From contig NZ_OCVX01000003.1 in NCBI RefSeq assembly GCF_900232995.1, positions 1,424,741-1,488,740 on the forward strand: DNA of 64,000 nucleotides. Reading direction: 5' to 3'. Positions 15,613 through 24,798 of the stretch are shown in pieces. This DNA is from Mycobacterium simulans. Lineage in GTDB: Bacteria > Actinomycetota > Actinomycetes > Mycobacteriales > Mycobacteriaceae. Under the pieces are notes generated by a model. The model saw only the letters and a program-made list of their open reading frames with translations. It ran no database searches and was not told the origin of the DNA. The position numbers and the translations under genes were made by a program. Position 1 is the first letter of the stretch; each line of letters begins with the position of its first letter.

Positions 15613-16008
15613 ATGAGCTTTACCGACGAAGAGATCGGCTTCATGCGCTCGCAGCCCCTGGCGCGGATTGCGACGGTCAGTGCCGACGGGCAGCCCGACG
15701 TCGTCCCGGTCGGGTTCGAGTTCGACGGGACATACATCAACGTCGGCGGCTACCAGCCGGCCAGGACCCGGCGGCACCACAACGTATTGGCGGGGAACGC
15801 CAAGGTCGCGCTGGTGATCGACGACCTGGTGTCGACGCAGCCGTGGACGCCGCGGTTCCTGCGCGTCTACGGCACGGCGGAGGTGGTCGGGGGTGCACAA
15901 CCGTACCTGTGCATTACGCCGGAGATCTCGTGGAGCTGGAACCTGAGCGGCCAGCCGTTCAGCCACGACGAGACTCCTACTCCGCCGCGCCGGACTGTGC
16001 ACCGGTAG
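15613..16008 (+). CDS. PPOX-class F420-dependent enzyme
   Basis: A 131-residue pyridoxamine-5'-phosphate-oxidase-like split barrel from ATG 15613 with GGAGG upstream. LARIATVSADGQPDVVPVGF is the family's first strand pair, YQPARTRRHHNVLAGNAKVA the cofactor-binding region, and RFLRVYGTAEVV the conserved strand after it. Related mycobacterial proteins use F420 or FMN to reduce biliverdin, quinones or other compounds. It is co-oriented with and close to the TetR gene, suggesting a two-gene unit. C-terminal residues 110-131 are polar and variable. Confidence 0.82.
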   Translation: MSFTDEEIGFMRSQPLARIATVSADGQPDVVPVGFEFDGTYINVGGYQPARTRRHHNVLAGNAKVALVIDDLVSTQPWTPRFLRVYGTAEVVGGAQPYLCITPEISWSWNLSGQPFSHDETPTPPRRTVHR

Positions 16009-16066
16009 CTGTAGTCCGACGATTGAGAGACTGTTGTCCGGCGACTACCCGACGACAGGAAACAAG

Positions 16067-16672
16067 ATGCAACTGCTTCTGGTCCGGCATGCGTTGCCGC
16101 TGCGCAGCGAACACGGCAAGGGTTCCGACCCGGACCTGTCCGACGACGGGCTTGCGCAGGTCGCGCGACTGCCGCAGGCGCTGGCTCGGTTTCCGATCTC
16201 CCGGGTAGTGAGCAGCCCGCAGCGCCGCGCCATCCAAACCGCCGAACCGGTCGCGGCCGCACGCGGGTTGGCTGTCGATATCGACGACCGGTTCGCCGAA
16301 TACGACCGCGACCTTCCCGCATACATACCCGTCGAACACATCCGCCACGAATTCCCCGAGGAGTGGGCGCGCATGGCGCAGGGGCATTTGCCCAGTGCGG
16401 TCGACGAGGACGCATTTCGGGCGCGCGTTCGCGCGGCGGTCGACGACGTGGTGGCCGCAGCCGACCCCGAGGACACCGTCGCTGCGTTCAGCCACGGCGG
16501 GGGGATCAATGTGGTGCTACACGAGATTCTGGGGACCCCGCGGCTGTTGTCGTTTCCTATCGACTACGCCTCGGTGACCCGACTGTTGTTCTCCCGGACC
16601 GGTCAGGCGACGGTGGCGACAGTGAACTTCAGCGAACATGTGTGGGACCTACTGCCCCGGAATCAGCGGTAG
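16067..16672 (+). CDS. Histidine phosphatase (phosphoglycerate mutase-like)
   Basis: A 201-residue protein. ATG 16067 (MQLLLVRHA) is preceded by an AGGAA site; an in-frame GTG-type extension upstream is less likely. The catalytic RHG-type motif appears as LVRHALPL (H9 is the phospho-acceptor), with SPQRRAIQTAEPVA contributing the second arginine and FSHGGGINVVL the second histidine. This superfamily removes phosphate from small molecules or proteins; specificity cannot be told. It stands 58 bp after the PPOX gene. Confidence 0.88.
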   Translation: MQLLLVRHALPLRSEHGKGSDPDLSDDGLAQVARLPQALARFPISRVVSSPQRRAIQTAEPVAAARGLAVDIDDRFAEYDRDLPAYIPVEHIRHEFPEEWARMAQGHLPSAVDEDAFRARVRAAVDDVVAAADPEDTVAAFSHGGGINVVLHEILGTPRLLSFPIDYASVTRLLFSRTGQATVATVNFSEHVWDLLPRNQR

Positions 16673-16854
16673 CTCGGCGACGATGCGGCCCGCGGAGCGG
16701 GCTGAGGAGGAGCCGGGCAATTCAGCGGTGGTAGCTCGGTGCGGCCATCGAGCCTGCGGCCAGCGCGTCCCATGCGGCCGAATCCTCGCAGTCACCGCAG
16801 AATCGACCCGAGCCTGAGCGGTAGCTCAGCGACCGGCGGTGGTAAACAAGTCCG

Positions 16855-17898
16855 GTGACTTCCGTTGACCGACTCGACGGGCTGGACCTGGCGTCGCTGG
16901 ATGCGTATATGCGATCGCTCGGCATCGAACGCGAAGGTGAGTTGCGCGGCGAGTTCATCTCTGGCGGCCGTTCGAATCTGACCTTCCGGGTCTACGACGA
17001 CACGACGAGCTGGCTGGTGCGTCGTCCACCGTTGCACGGGCTGACCCCGTCGGCGCACGATATGGCCCGCGAGTACCGGGTGGTCGACGCGCTGCAAGAC
17101 ACCCCGGTTCCCGTCGCGGGCACGATCGCCCTGTGCGAGGACGACGCGGTGCTGGGCGCGCCGTTCCAGATCGTCGAATTCGTTGCCGGGCAGGTGGTGC
17201 GCCGCCGTGCCCAACTCGAAGCCTTCAGCCGGTCGGCGATCGACGGCTGCGTCGATGCGTTGATTCGGACCCTGGTCGACTTGCACAGCATCGACCCGAA
17301 TGCCGTCGGGCTCAGCGATTTCGGCAAACCCAGCGGCTACCTGGAACGCCAGGTGCGCCGATGGGGCTCGCAATGGGAGCTGGTGCGGCTTCCCGACGAT
17401 CACCGCGATGATGACGTCGCGAAGCTGCATTCGGCTCTGCAACAAGCCATTCCGCAGCAGAGCCGCACTTCGATCGTGCACGGCGACTACCGCATCGACA
17501 ACACCATCCTGGACGCTGACGACCCGACCCAGATTCGTGCGGTCGTGGACTGGGAGCTCTCGACACTGGGTGACCCGCTGTCCGACGCGGCGTTGATGTG
17601 TGTCTACCGCGACCCCGCGCTGGACCTGATCGTCAATGCGCAGGCTGCCTGGACGTCGCCGGTGTTGCCCAACGCCGACGAGTTGGCGGATCGCTACTCG
17701 CTGGTCTCCGGGCAGCCGCTCGGACATTGGGAGTTCTACATGGCGCTGGCGTACTTCAAGCTCGCCATCATCGCCGCCGGTATCGATTTCCGTCGCCGCA
17801 TGTCACTGCACGCCGACGGGAAGGACGACGCGTATGACGCGCCCGAGGTTGTGGCGCCGTTGATCTCGCGTGGGCTGGGCGAGATCGCCAGGCTTTAG
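16855..17898 (+). CDS. fadE36: FadE36-like aminoglycoside phosphotransferase-fold protein
   Basis: A 347-residue protein starting at GTG 16855. Although M. tuberculosis Rv3761c is named FadE36, the sequence is an APH-type kinase fold and not a flavin dehydrogenase: ISGGRSNLTFRVYDD (nucleotide loop), IVHGDYRIDNTILD (HGDxxxxN), VVDWELSTLGDPLSDAALM (DWE). Its position next to the Rv3760-like gene and proX matches the FadE36 locus. Probable kinase of a hydroxyacyl-CoA or other small molecule (inference). It converges with the Rv3760-like gene, leaving 7 bp between stops. Confidence 0.85.
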   Translation: MTSVDRLDGLDLASLDAYMRSLGIEREGELRGEFISGGRSNLTFRVYDDTTSWLVRRPPLHGLTPSAHDMAREYRVVDALQDTPVPVAGTIALCEDDAVLGAPFQIVEFVAGQVVRRRAQLEAFSRSAIDGCVDALIRTLVDLHSIDPNAVGLSDFGKPSGYLERQVRRWGSQWELVRLPDDHRDDDVAKLHSALQQAIPQQSRTSIVHGDYRIDNTILDADDPTQIRAVVDWELSTLGDPLSDAALMCVYRDPALDLIVNAQAAWTSPVLPNADELADRYSLVSGQPLGHWEFYMALAYFKLAIIAAGIDFRRRMSLHADGKDDAYDAPEVVAPLISRGLGEIARL

Positions 17899-17905
17899 TG
17901 CGCGA

Positions 17906-18244
17906 CTACGGACGTGAGGCCGCGTGGCTCTTCCTGGCCGCGCGCCGCAGCTGGACAATGCGTGCGGTGCCGACCGCCACGGTCAACAATCCGCCGCCGA
18001 CCGCCGCCAGCAGGATGGCCACGCCCAGCGGCAGGCTCCAGCGCCAGCCGAAGAAGGCGAACGGTGTAGACGCGGTGTTCTGTGCGATAAAGATCAGCAG
18101 CAGGATGAGGATCAGGAAGCCGGCGATCAAGGCCGACCACAGAGCGCCAGCGCGGGTGAACTTGGATGCGGGGTCCTTGGTGGGCGGTCGCGGTCGGGGC
18201 GCCGGGCGCTGATCAGGAGAGCCGGAAGGCGTGCTGCTGGTCAT
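17906..18244 (-). CDS. LapA/DUF1049 family membrane protein (Rv3760-like)
   Basis: A 112-residue protein from ATG 18244. A proline-rich cytoplasmic start (about 1-30) is followed by two membrane helices: ALWSALIAGFLILILLLIFI (about 34-53) and LPLGVAILLAAVGGGLLTVA (about 71-90), with the short conserved loop AQNTASTPFAFFGWRWSLPL between them, and a basic tail. This two-helix pattern with QNT and the aromatic turn is that of the LapA (YciS/DUF1049) domain, which in enterobacteria is linked to LPS assembly; in mycobacteria the role is unknown. Confidence 0.85.
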   Translation of the reverse strand: MTSSTPSGSPDQRPAPRPRPPTKDPASKFTRAGALWSALIAGFLILILLLIFIAQNTASTPFAFFGWRWSLPLGVAILLAAVGGGLLTVAVGTARIVQLRRAARKSHAASRP

Positions 18245-18338
18245 AGTGCCATCTTGGCCCCTTCCTGCACGGAATGAAACCTAACCACGCGGGAAGCCGC
18301 CGCGGCGGCTCGACCTTTCTGGCGATACTGTCAACGGC

Positions 18339-19277
18339 ATGGGGATGCTGCGACGCGCGGCACTCGCCGCGGCTGTGTGGCTCGCGGCGGTTGGCTTGGT
18401 TGCAGCCTGCGGCAGTTCCGATCCGCTTGGGTCGGCGACGGGGAACCTGAAATCAATCGTGGTCGGATCCGGTGACTTCCCCGAATCGCAGATCGTTGCC
18501 GAGATTTACGCACAAGCCTTGCAGACCAACGGTTTTGACGTCGGACGGCGGATGGGCATCGGAAGCCGCGAGACGTATATCCCAGCGCTCAAGGACCATT
18601 CCATCGACCTGGTTCCGGAGTACATCGGCAACCTGCTGCTGTACTTCCAACCCGACTCCAAGGTGACCTTGCTGGACGCGGTCGAGCTGGAGCTTTACAA
18701 GCGCCTGCCCGGCGACCTGTCGATCCTGACGCCGTCGCCGGCTTCGGACACCGATACCGTCACCGTCACCAACGCGACTGCCACTATGTGGAACCTCAAA
18801 ACGATCGCCGACCTGGCGGCCCATTCTGCGGATGTGCGGTTCGCAGCGCCGTCGGCGTTTCAGACCCGTCCGTCCGGCTTGCCCGGGCTGCGACAGAAGT
18901 ACGGACTTGATGTCCGCCCGGGTAACTTCGTCACCATCAACGACGGCGGCGGTGCCGTTACGGTGCGGGCGCTGGTGGACGGAACGGTCACTGCCGCCAA
19001 TATCTTCAGCACCTCAGCGGCAATCCCGCAGAACCGGTTGGTGGTGCTCGAGGATCCAGAGCACAATTTCCTAGCGGGTAACATTGTGCCGCTGGTGAAC
19101 TCGCAGAAGAAGTCGGATCGTCTTAAAGACGTATTGGATGCGGTATCGGCAAAGCTCACCACCGCCGGACTGGCCGAACTCAACGCAGCGGTACAGGGTA
19201 ACGCAGGAGTTGATCCCGACCAGGCAGCACGAAAATGGGTGCGGGACAACGGCTTCGATCACCCGATCCAGCAATAG
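18339..19277 (+). CDS. proX: Glycine betaine/choline-type ABC transporter substrate-binding lipoprotein ProX
   Basis: A 312-residue lipoprotein with signal peptide and lipobox LVAAC (Cys about 24). The mature part is an OpuAC-type domain: IVVGSGDFPESQIVAEIYAQ, then GSRETYIPALKDHSIDLVPE (ligand-box region) and SDRLKDVLDAVSAKL towards the end. It captures a compatible solute or its precursor and delivers it to ProW/ProZ. It is the first gene of the proX-proV-proW-proZ operon, all plus strand with tiny gaps or overlaps. The substrate is inferred from the family, not shown. Confidence 0.9.
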   Translation: MGMLRRAALAAAVWLAAVGLVAACGSSDPLGSATGNLKSIVVGSGDFPESQIVAEIYAQALQTNGFDVGRRMGIGSRETYIPALKDHSIDLVPEYIGNLLLYFQPDSKVTLLDAVELELYKRLPGDLSILTPSPASDTDTVTVTNATATMWNLKTIADLAAHSADVRFAAPSAFQTRPSGLPGLRQKYGLDVRPGNFVTINDGGGAVTVRALVDGTVTAANIFSTSAAIPQNRLVVLEDPEHNFLAGNIVPLVNSQKKSDRLKDVLDAVSAKLTTAGLAELNAAVQGNAGVDPDQAARKWVRDNGFDHPIQQ

Positions 19278-19285
19278 GAACCAGG

Positions 19286-20380
19286 TTGATCAGCTTCGAC
19301 AAAGTCACCAAGGTGTACGGCGACGGCACCACCGCCGTGGACCAGTTGAGTCTGGCCGTCCCTAACGGCATGCTGACGGTCTTTGTTGGACCCTCCGGCT
19401 GCGGCAAAACGACCGCGCTGCGGATGATCAACCGGATGGTCGAACCTACCTCCGGCACAGTCACTGTCGACGGAACCGACGTATCGACCGTCAACCCGGT
19501 GAAGCTGCGCCTAGGAATCGGTTACGTTATCCAGAACGCGGGGCTGATGCCCCACCAACGGGCCATCGACAACGTCGCCACGGTGCCGGTGCTACGAGGG
19601 CAATCTCGCCGGGCTGCCCGCAAGGCCGCCCATGAGGTGCTCGAGCGCGTCGGGCTGGATCCCAGGGTCGCCACCCGCTACCCATCGCAGCTTTCCGGCG
19701 GTGAACAACAACGCGGGGGCGTCGCGCGCGCTCTCGCGGCCGATCCGCCGATCCTGTTGATGGACGAGCCGTTCTCGGCGGTCGATCCGGTGGTTCGTCA
19801 TGAGCTGCAAAACGAAATACTGCGTCTGCAAAGCGAATTGCATAAAACCATCGTTTTCGTCACGCACGACATCGACGAAGCGTTCATGCTGGCCGATCTG
19901 GTGGCGGTGTTTGCCCCGGGCGGCCGCCTGCAACAGTGCGATGAACCCGCCCGACTGCTGACGCGGCCAGCCAATGAGTTCGTATCCAAGTTCATCGGTC
20001 TCGGCCGCGGCTATCGATGGCTACAACTCGTTGACGCGGCCGGGTTGCCAGTACACGACATCGAGCGAATTTCCCTGAACAGCCTCGGGGACACTCGACT
20101 TCGCGACGGTTGGGCGCTGGTGATCGACGACGAGGGTGCGCCCATGGGCTGGATTGACGCCAAAGGTCTGCAGAGCCACCGCGGCGGCGCGGCGCTGTCG
20201 GAGAGCATCGTCGTCGTCGGTTCGGTGTTCCGCCCGAACGGAAACCTCAGCCAGGCACTGGATGCGGCGCTGTCGTCGCCGTCGGCGGTTGGCGTTGCCG
20301 TCGATCGTGGCGGCAAGGTCATCGGTGGAATACTGGCGGCCGACGTGCTGGCTGCCGTGGAATCCCGACGGCGGGAGTGA
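19286..20380 (+). CDS. proV: Osmoprotectant ABC transporter ATP-binding protein ProV
   Basis: A 364-residue ATPase. The start is a TTG at 19286 with AGGAACCAGG upstream, 8 bp after the proX stop; starts further upstream lie inside proX. Walker A is GPSGCGKTT, the signature LSGGEQQRG, Walker B ILLMDEPFSAVD, and the switch histidine is in FVTHDIDEA. A C-terminal extension of about 110 residues contains two CBS-like halves (DEGAPMGWIDAKG and RGGKVIGGILAADVLAA), which in OpuA sense ionic strength. It powers uptake through ProW and ProZ. Confidence 0.9.
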   Translation: MISFDKVTKVYGDGTTAVDQLSLAVPNGMLTVFVGPSGCGKTTALRMINRMVEPTSGTVTVDGTDVSTVNPVKLRLGIGYVIQNAGLMPHQRAIDNVATVPVLRGQSRRAARKAAHEVLERVGLDPRVATRYPSQLSGGEQQRGGVARALAADPPILLMDEPFSAVDPVVRHELQNEILRLQSELHKTIVFVTHDIDEAFMLADLVAVFAPGGRLQQCDEPARLLTRPANEFVSKFIGLGRGYRWLQLVDAAGLPVHDIERISLNSLGDTRLRDGWALVIDDEGAPMGWIDAKGLQSHRGGAALSESIVVVGSVFRPNGNLSQALDAALSSPSAVGVAVDRGGKVIGGILAADVLAAVESRRRE

Positions 20381-20383
20381 CAC

Positions 20384-21073
20384 GTGCACTATCTGATGAC
20401 GCACCTCGGCTCCGCATGGGCGCTGACCGTGGTCCATCTGCGGTTGGCCCTGGTCCCGGTGCTGATCGGGCTGGCGATCTCGGTGCCGCTGGGCCTGCTG
20501 GTGCAGCGTGAGCCGATGCTTCGTCGGTTCACGACGGCCGCCGCCAGCATCGTGTTCACCATCCCGTCGCTCGCGCTGTTCGTGGTACTGCCGTTAATCA
20601 TCAGGACCCGGATCCTCGACGAGGCCAACGTCATGATCGCGCTGACGGCTTACACCACCGCGCTGCTAGTGCGGTCGGTGCTGGAGGCGCTGGATGCGGT
20701 GCCGCAGCAGCTGCGTGACGCGGCCATTGCGGTCGGCTATGGGTCGATCTCCCGGATGTTGAAAGTCGAACTGCCGCTGGCGATCCCGGTCTTGGTGGCG
20801 GGATTGCGTGTGGTTGTGGTGACCAACATCGCGATGGTTTCGGTGGGTTCGGTGATCGGCGTCGGCGGCCTGGGTACTTGGTTCACCGCGGGCTACCAGA
20901 CGAACAAGAGCGAGCAGATCGTGGCGGGCATCATCGTCATGTTCCTGTTGGCGGTTGTCATCGACGCGCTGATCGTCTTGGGCGGCTGGCTGGCCACGCC
21001 GTGGGAGCGCGCCGCACGTCCAGCCCGTCGGCGCCGCCAGGTCCCGGCTCCGATAGCGGGCGGTGCGCGATGA
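20384..21073 (+). CDS. proW: Osmoprotectant ABC transporter permease ProW
   Basis: A 229-residue permease from GTG 20384, equal in length to the M. tuberculosis protein as I recall it. Five to six membrane segments; the EAA loop that contacts ProV is seen in QQLRDAAIAVGYGSISRMLKV. Other family signatures are FTIPSLALFVVLPLII and SVGSVIGVGGLGTW. It forms the channel with ProZ. Its stop overlaps the ProZ start (ATGA at 21070), which implies coupled translation and roughly equal amounts. Confidence 0.9.
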   Translation: MHYLMTHLGSAWALTVVHLRLALVPVLIGLAISVPLGLLVQREPMLRRFTTAAASIVFTIPSLALFVVLPLIIRTRILDEANVMIALTAYTTALLVRSVLEALDAVPQQLRDAAIAVGYGSISRMLKVELPLAIPVLVAGLRVVVVTNIAMVSVGSVIGVGGLGTWFTAGYQTNKSEQIVAGIIVMFLLAVVIDALIVLGGWLATPWERAARPARRRRQVPAPIAGGAR

Positions 21074-21828
21074 ACTTCATCGAACATGCGCTGTCCTACC
21101 TCTTCACGGCGAGCAACTGGGCCGGCCCAGCCGGCCTGGCGGCCCGCACCTTGGAGCACCTGGAATACACCATGTTGGCAGTGGGCGCTTCGGCGGTGAT
21201 CGCCGTCCCGATAGGGCTGCTCATCGGCCACACCGGCCGGGGCCAGCTGGTGGTGGTGAGCGCTGTCAACGGATTGCGCGCGCTGCCGACGCTGGGCGTG
21301 CTGCTGTTGGGGGTTCTCATGTACGGGTTGGGCATGGGACCGCCGATCGTGGCCCTGATGCTGCTGGGCATCCCACCGCTGCTGGCCGGCGCCTACGCCG
21401 GCGTTGCCAATGTCGATCCGACCGTCGTCGATGCCGCCCGCGCGATGGGCATGACCGAGTGCCAGGTGCTGCTGCGGGTCGAGATACCCAACGCGTTGCC
21501 GTTGATGGTGGGCGGACTGCGCAGCGCGACGCTGCAGGTGGTTGCGACCGCGACGGTGGCCGCCTACGCCAGTCTTGGTGGTCTGGGCCGCTACCTGATC
21601 GACGGGATCAAGGAGCGTCAATTCCACATTGCCCTGGTCGGCGCGCTGATGGTGGCCGCGCTGGCCCTGATTCTCGACGGTCTGCTGGCATTGGCGGTGT
21701 GGGCGTCGGCACCGGGGACCGGGCGGCTCAGCAGGCCCGGCGACCGAGCCAAATCGGAGACCGGATCAAGAATTGACGCCACAGTTAGCGCCAAACGTGC
21801 CGCCGTTGGTGGACACGTCCTACGGTAG
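21070..21828 (+). CDS. proZ: Osmoprotectant ABC transporter permease ProZ
   Basis: A 252-residue permease from ATG 21070, overlapping the proW stop by four bases. It has about six hydrophobic segments and its own EAA loop (VVDAARAMGMTECQVLLRVE). LRALPTLGVLLLGVLMYGLG and TATVAAYASLGGLGRYLIDG fit the family. The tail of about 40 residues after the last helix is polar and longer than in the 239-residue protein I recall from M. tuberculosis. It is the last gene of the pro operon; the Rv3755c-like gene follows after 4 bp. Confidence 0.88.
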   Translation: MNFIEHALSYLFTASNWAGPAGLAARTLEHLEYTMLAVGASAVIAVPIGLLIGHTGRGQLVVVSAVNGLRALPTLGVLLLGVLMYGLGMGPPIVALMLLGIPPLLAGAYAGVANVDPTVVDAARAMGMTECQVLLRVEIPNALPLMVGGLRSATLQVVATATVAAYASLGGLGRYLIDGIKERQFHIALVGALMVAALALILDGLLALAVWASAPGTGRLSRPGDRAKSETGSRIDATVSAKRAAVGGHVLR

Positions 21829-21832
21829 ATGT

Positions 21833-22432
21833 GTGAACGCAGCCTCCCCTGATCCGACTCCGCGCAAGTGGCCGGCGATGTTGACATGGCGCGCACAGGA
21901 CATCTCGCGCATGGAATCGGTACGAATCCAGTTGTCCGGCAAGCGAATCAGGGCCACTGGTCGCATTGTTGCCGCGGCCACCGCAACCAACCCGGCGTTT
22001 GGCGCCTTCTATGAAGTTCAGACCGATGAGTCCGGTGCCACCAAGCGGTTCGGGTTGACCGTGACGCTCGCCGAGCGGGAACGCCAGCTTGCGATCGCCC
22101 GCGACGAGGAGAACATGTGGTTGGTCACCGACCACCAGGGTGAAAGGCGTGCCGGATACAACGGCGCGCTGGACATTGACGTGGTGTTCAGCCCGTTCTT
22201 CAACGCACTGCCGATCCGTCGTCTCGGTTTACACGAGCGAGCGGAGTCGATCACGCTGCCGGTGGTCTACGTGAATGTGCCCGAGATGTCGGTTATCGCG
22301 GACACCGTCAGCTATGCCAGCGAAGGACGTGTCGACGGGATCAAGTTGCGTTCCCCGGTCGCCGATACGACGGTGACCGTCGACTCCGATGGGTTCATCG
22401 TGGAGTATCCAGGCTTGGCAGAGCGGATCTGA
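21833..22432 (+). CDS. Putative glycolipid-binding protein (Rv3755c-like)
   Basis: A 199-residue protein from GTG 21833, the length I recall for Rv3755c. It matches the putative glycolipid-binding domain family: [20 protein letters not shown] near the start, then [38 protein letters not shown] and [16 protein letters not shown], alternating strands of a barrel-like fold. No signal peptide is visible. It follows proZ so closely that co-transcription is likely, though a functional link to solute uptake is not obvious. It converges with tyrA; the unusual tyrA tail reads antisense through its last 120 bp. Confidence 0.8.
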   Translation: MNAASPDPTPRKWPAMLTWRAQDISRMESVRIQLSGKRIRATGRIVAAATATNPAFGAFYEVQTDESGATKRFGLTVTLAERERQLAIARDEENMWLVTDHQGERRAGYNGALDIDVVFSPFFNALPIRRLGLHERAESITLPVVYVNVPEMSVIADTVSYASEGRVDGIKLRSPVADTTVTVDSDGFIVEYPGLAERI

Positions 22433-23361
22433 TCACCCCCGACATCGTCACTGTCGCCATCGGCGCGCCAGTCTGGCGCGCCGATGGCGACAGTGACGAT
22501 GTCGGAGCGCGGGAAGCTCTCGTAGCGCGTGCGCGCAGCGTGGCCCTCGTCGACCAGATCGGCCACCGAGCCGTGGTTCGCCAGTGAATCGCGGGCGTGG
22601 CTCAGCAGATCGATTACTCGGTCGGCCGCCGGCAGCAGTTGGCCGGAGTTGGCTTCGCACATGGCCCGGACCAGATCGGGGGCGGTGCCTGCGACTCGGG
22701 TGGCGTCCCGGAACGACCCCGCGGCCAGCGCGAAGGCCAGCGGCACCTCCGCGGCGGTGATTGCCAACGCCTCGGCGAGCAGATGCGGCAGGTGTGAGAT
22801 GGCTGCCGCGGCGGCGTCGTGCTCGTCGGATTTGGCCGGCACGACCACCGCCCCGCAGTCCAGCGCCAAGTCCATCACCATCGACCACACCGTGGGATCC
22901 ACGTGGTCGTCCACGCTGATCACCCAGGGGGCCCTGTTGAACAATCCGCCGTGCCCGGCGGCCCAACCCGAGTGCGCGGTGCCCGTCATCGGATGCCCAC
23001 CCACAAAGCGCGGCAGCAGACCGGCCGTGTTGACTTCGTCGAGCACCGCGCTTTTCACGCTGGTGACGTCGGTCAGGGGACAGGTGCGGGCCGATTCGCT
23101 GATATGGGCGAGCATGTTCGGCAGGGCAGGCATCGGAACGGCCAGCACGATCAACGCGTCGGTATCGGCGGCCCGGGCCAGCGTTTTGTTGAGATCGGTG
23201 CTGGCGTCGAATCCTTCGGCTTGGGCGCCCTGCGCGCCCTCCACCGATCGGTTGTAGCCGAAAACCTCGCGACCGACCGCCGCTGTGGCCCGCATGATCG
23301 AACCGCCGATGAGTCCTAGCCCGAGCACACACACCGGTGGTGCCACGACCGCCCTAGTCAC
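22312..23361 (-). CDS. tyrA: Prephenate dehydrogenase TyrA
   Basis: A 349-residue enzyme from GTG 23361, the start that corresponds to the M. tuberculosis protein (about 301 residues). [16 protein letters not shown] is the NAD-binding glycine motif. [13 protein letters not shown] holds the catalytic-region histidines of the family, and [20 protein letters not shown] the arogenate/prephenate site. It converts prephenate to 4-hydroxyphenylpyruvate in tyrosine synthesis. The C-terminus is odd: after APDWR the frame enters the mirror arm of the perfect palindrome (encoding ADGDSDDV) and continues about 35 residues antisense through the convergent gene, giving a tail unlike the family. The catalytic core is intact. 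Confidence 0.9.
   Translation of the reverse strand: MTRAVVAPPVCVLGLGLIGGSIMRATAAVGREVFGYNRSVEGAQGAQAEGFDASTDLNKTLARAADTDALIVLAVPMPALPNMLAHISESARTCPLTDVTSVKSAVLDEVNTAGLLPRFVGGHPMTGTAHSGWAAGHGGLFNRAPWVISVDDHVDPTVWSMVMDLALDCGAVVVPAKSDEHDAAAAAISHLPHLLAEALAITAAEVPLAFALAAGSFRDATRVAGTAPDLVRAMCEANSGQLLPAADRVIDLLSHARDSLANHGSVADLVDEGHAARTRYESFPRSDIVTVAIGAPDWRADGDSDDVGGDQIRSAKPGYSTMNPSESTVTVVSATGERNLIPSTRPSLA
22439..22505. repeat. Perfect 32-bp-arm inverted repeat at the tyrA 3' end
   Basis: Bases 22439-22470 are the exact reverse complement of 22474-22505, with a 3-bp loop. The right arm is coding sequence for the conserved TyrA stretch [11 protein letters not shown]; the left arm is its mirror copy and is also translated in the tyrA frame. 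The hairpin lies between two convergent genes and could act as a bidirectional terminator, but perfect symmetry with a coding arm also fits a template-switch (fold-back) mutation. Confidence 0.92.
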
Positions 23362-23474
23362 AGTCCTAAGGTTGGCACAGTTCGGCCGCCGCGGCGCTTT
23401 CGGATGCGCTCGCCGCTGGCCAGGGGCCTGGTCAGCGACTAGCGTAGGCGCCCATGGGAGCACAACGGGCCTCC

Positions 23475-23975
23475 ATGCAGGGCCCGTCTGCGGAGACGCC
23501 GGACGGCTTCGGCGTCGCGGTCGTACGCGAGGAGGGCCGATGGCGCTGTACTGCCATGGGTCCCAAAGCGCTGACCAGTTTGTCGGCCGCCGAGACCGAA
23601 CTGCGTGAACTGCGCAGCGCGGGTGCCGTTTTTGGGCTCCTCGACGTCGATGACGAGTTCTTCGTCATCGTGAGGCCGGCGCCCTCGGGGACGCGGCTGC
23701 TGCTATCGGATGCCACTGCCGCGCTGGACTACGACATCGCCGCGGAAGTGCTGGACAATCTGGACGCCGAAATCGATCCCGACGATCTCGAGGATGCCGA
23801 ACCGTTCGAAGAGGGCGATCTCGGCTTGCTGTCCGACATCGGGCTGTCCGAAGCCGTGTTGGGGGTCATCCTCGACGAGAGCGACCTCTACGCCGACGAG
23901 CAGCTGGGCCGCATTGCCCGGGAGATGGGCTTCGCCGACCAACTGTCGGCGGTGATCGACCGCCTCGGTCGGTGA
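23475..23975 (+). CDS. tRNA adenosine deaminase-associated protein (Rv3753c-like)
   Basis: A 166-residue protein from ATG 23475, the length I recall for Rv3753c; an ATG at 23454 would add seven residues. The protein is strongly acidic in the middle ([19 protein letters not shown]) and begins with [18 protein letters not shown]. It belongs to the actinobacterial family always found beside tadA and named for that linkage; its molecular role is not known. It lies 15 bp upstream of tadA, which suggests joint expression, and is divergent from tyrA. Confidence 0.85.
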   Translation: MQGPSAETPDGFGVAVVREEGRWRCTAMGPKALTSLSAAETELRELRSAGAVFGLLDVDDEFFVIVRPAPSGTRLLLSDATAALDYDIAAEVLDNLDAEIDPDDLEDAEPFEEGDLGLLSDIGLSEAVLGVILDESDLYADEQLGRIAREMGFADQLSAVIDRLGR

Positions 23976-23990
23976 TCGCAAGCGCGGTCA

Positions 23991-24449
23991 GTGACCACTG
24001 ACGAAGATCTGATCCGGGCCGCATTGGCGGTTGCTGCGACGGCCGGGCCCCGCGACGTGCCGATCGGCGCGGTGGTCATTGGCGCCGACGGCACCGAACT
24101 CGCGCGGGCGGTGAACGCCCGCGAGGCGCTGGGCGATCCGACGGCGCACGCTGAGATCCTGGCGTTGCGCGCGGCGGCGGGTGTGCTGGGCGACGGGTGG
24201 CGACTTGTGGGAGCCACCCTCGCCGTGACTGTGGAACCGTGCACGATGTGCGCGGGTGCCCTGGTGCTGGCGCGGGTCGCGCGCCTGGTGTTCGGGGCCT
24301 TCGAACCCAAGACCGGCGCGGTTGGCTCGCTGTGGGACGTGGTTCGAGATCGTCGGCTCAACCATCGCCCTGAAGTGCGCGGTGGCGTGCTCGCCGCCGA
24401 GTGTGCGGCGCCGCTGGAGGAGTTCTTCGCCCGGCAGCGATTGGGGTGA
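23991..24449 (+). CDS. tadA: tRNA-specific adenosine deaminase TadA
   Basis: A 152-residue zinc deaminase from GTG 23991. The zinc and proton-shuttle motif is THAEILALRAAAG, read as AHAE with preceding Thr, and the cysteine pair is EPCTMCAGAL (PCxxC). It converts A34 to inosine in the anticodon of tRNA-Arg(ACG), needed for wobble decoding, and is usually essential. Gene order Rv3753c-like, tadA, tRNA-Ser is as in M. tuberculosis. Confidence 0.93.
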   Translation: MTTDEDLIRAALAVAATAGPRDVPIGAVVIGADGTELARAVNAREALGDPTAHAEILALRAAAGVLGDGWRLVGATLAVTVEPCTMCAGALVLARVARLVFGAFEPKTGAVGSLWDVVRDRRLNHRPEVRGGVLAAECAAPLEEFFARQRLG

Positions 24450-24478
24450 GGGCGCGCTCTTTGGGTAAGCTGCTCGGC

Positions 24479-24568
24479 GGTGGCGTGTCCGAGCGGCCTA
24501 AGGAGCACGCCTCGAAAGCGTGTGACGGCTAACACCGTCCGAGGGTTCAAATCCCTCCGCCACCGCCA
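24479..24568 (+). tRNA. tRNA-Ser (anticodon CGA)
   Basis: A class II tRNA: acceptor GGTGGCG pairs with CGCCACC at 24558-24564, discriminator G at 24565, and CCA encoded at 24566-24568. The anticodon loop is CTCGAAA within the stem CACGC/GCGTG, giving anticodon CGA for serine. A long variable arm (TGACGGCTAACACCGTC) and the T loop GGTTCAAATCC are present. Accessory genes begin right after its 3' end, as expected for an integration site. Confidence 0.95.
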
Positions 24569-24798
24569 GCTTTTCTGCCATGGCAGCACCGTCGCCGAGG
24601 CCACACCAGGGGGTCAGCACTGAGGTCAACAAGGACATATCAGCAACCCCTAACGACGGCTCCGAGCCTCGGACGGAATTCGGCACGGGGTGCGCCATAA
24701 CATGCGCCGACCCCAGTCGGCCAGTACCGCGCTGACCCGCTCAGCCCACCGATTGCCCAGTCCTCGACTTTTCGTTTCTTTCGTTTTAGCCTGTGCCT

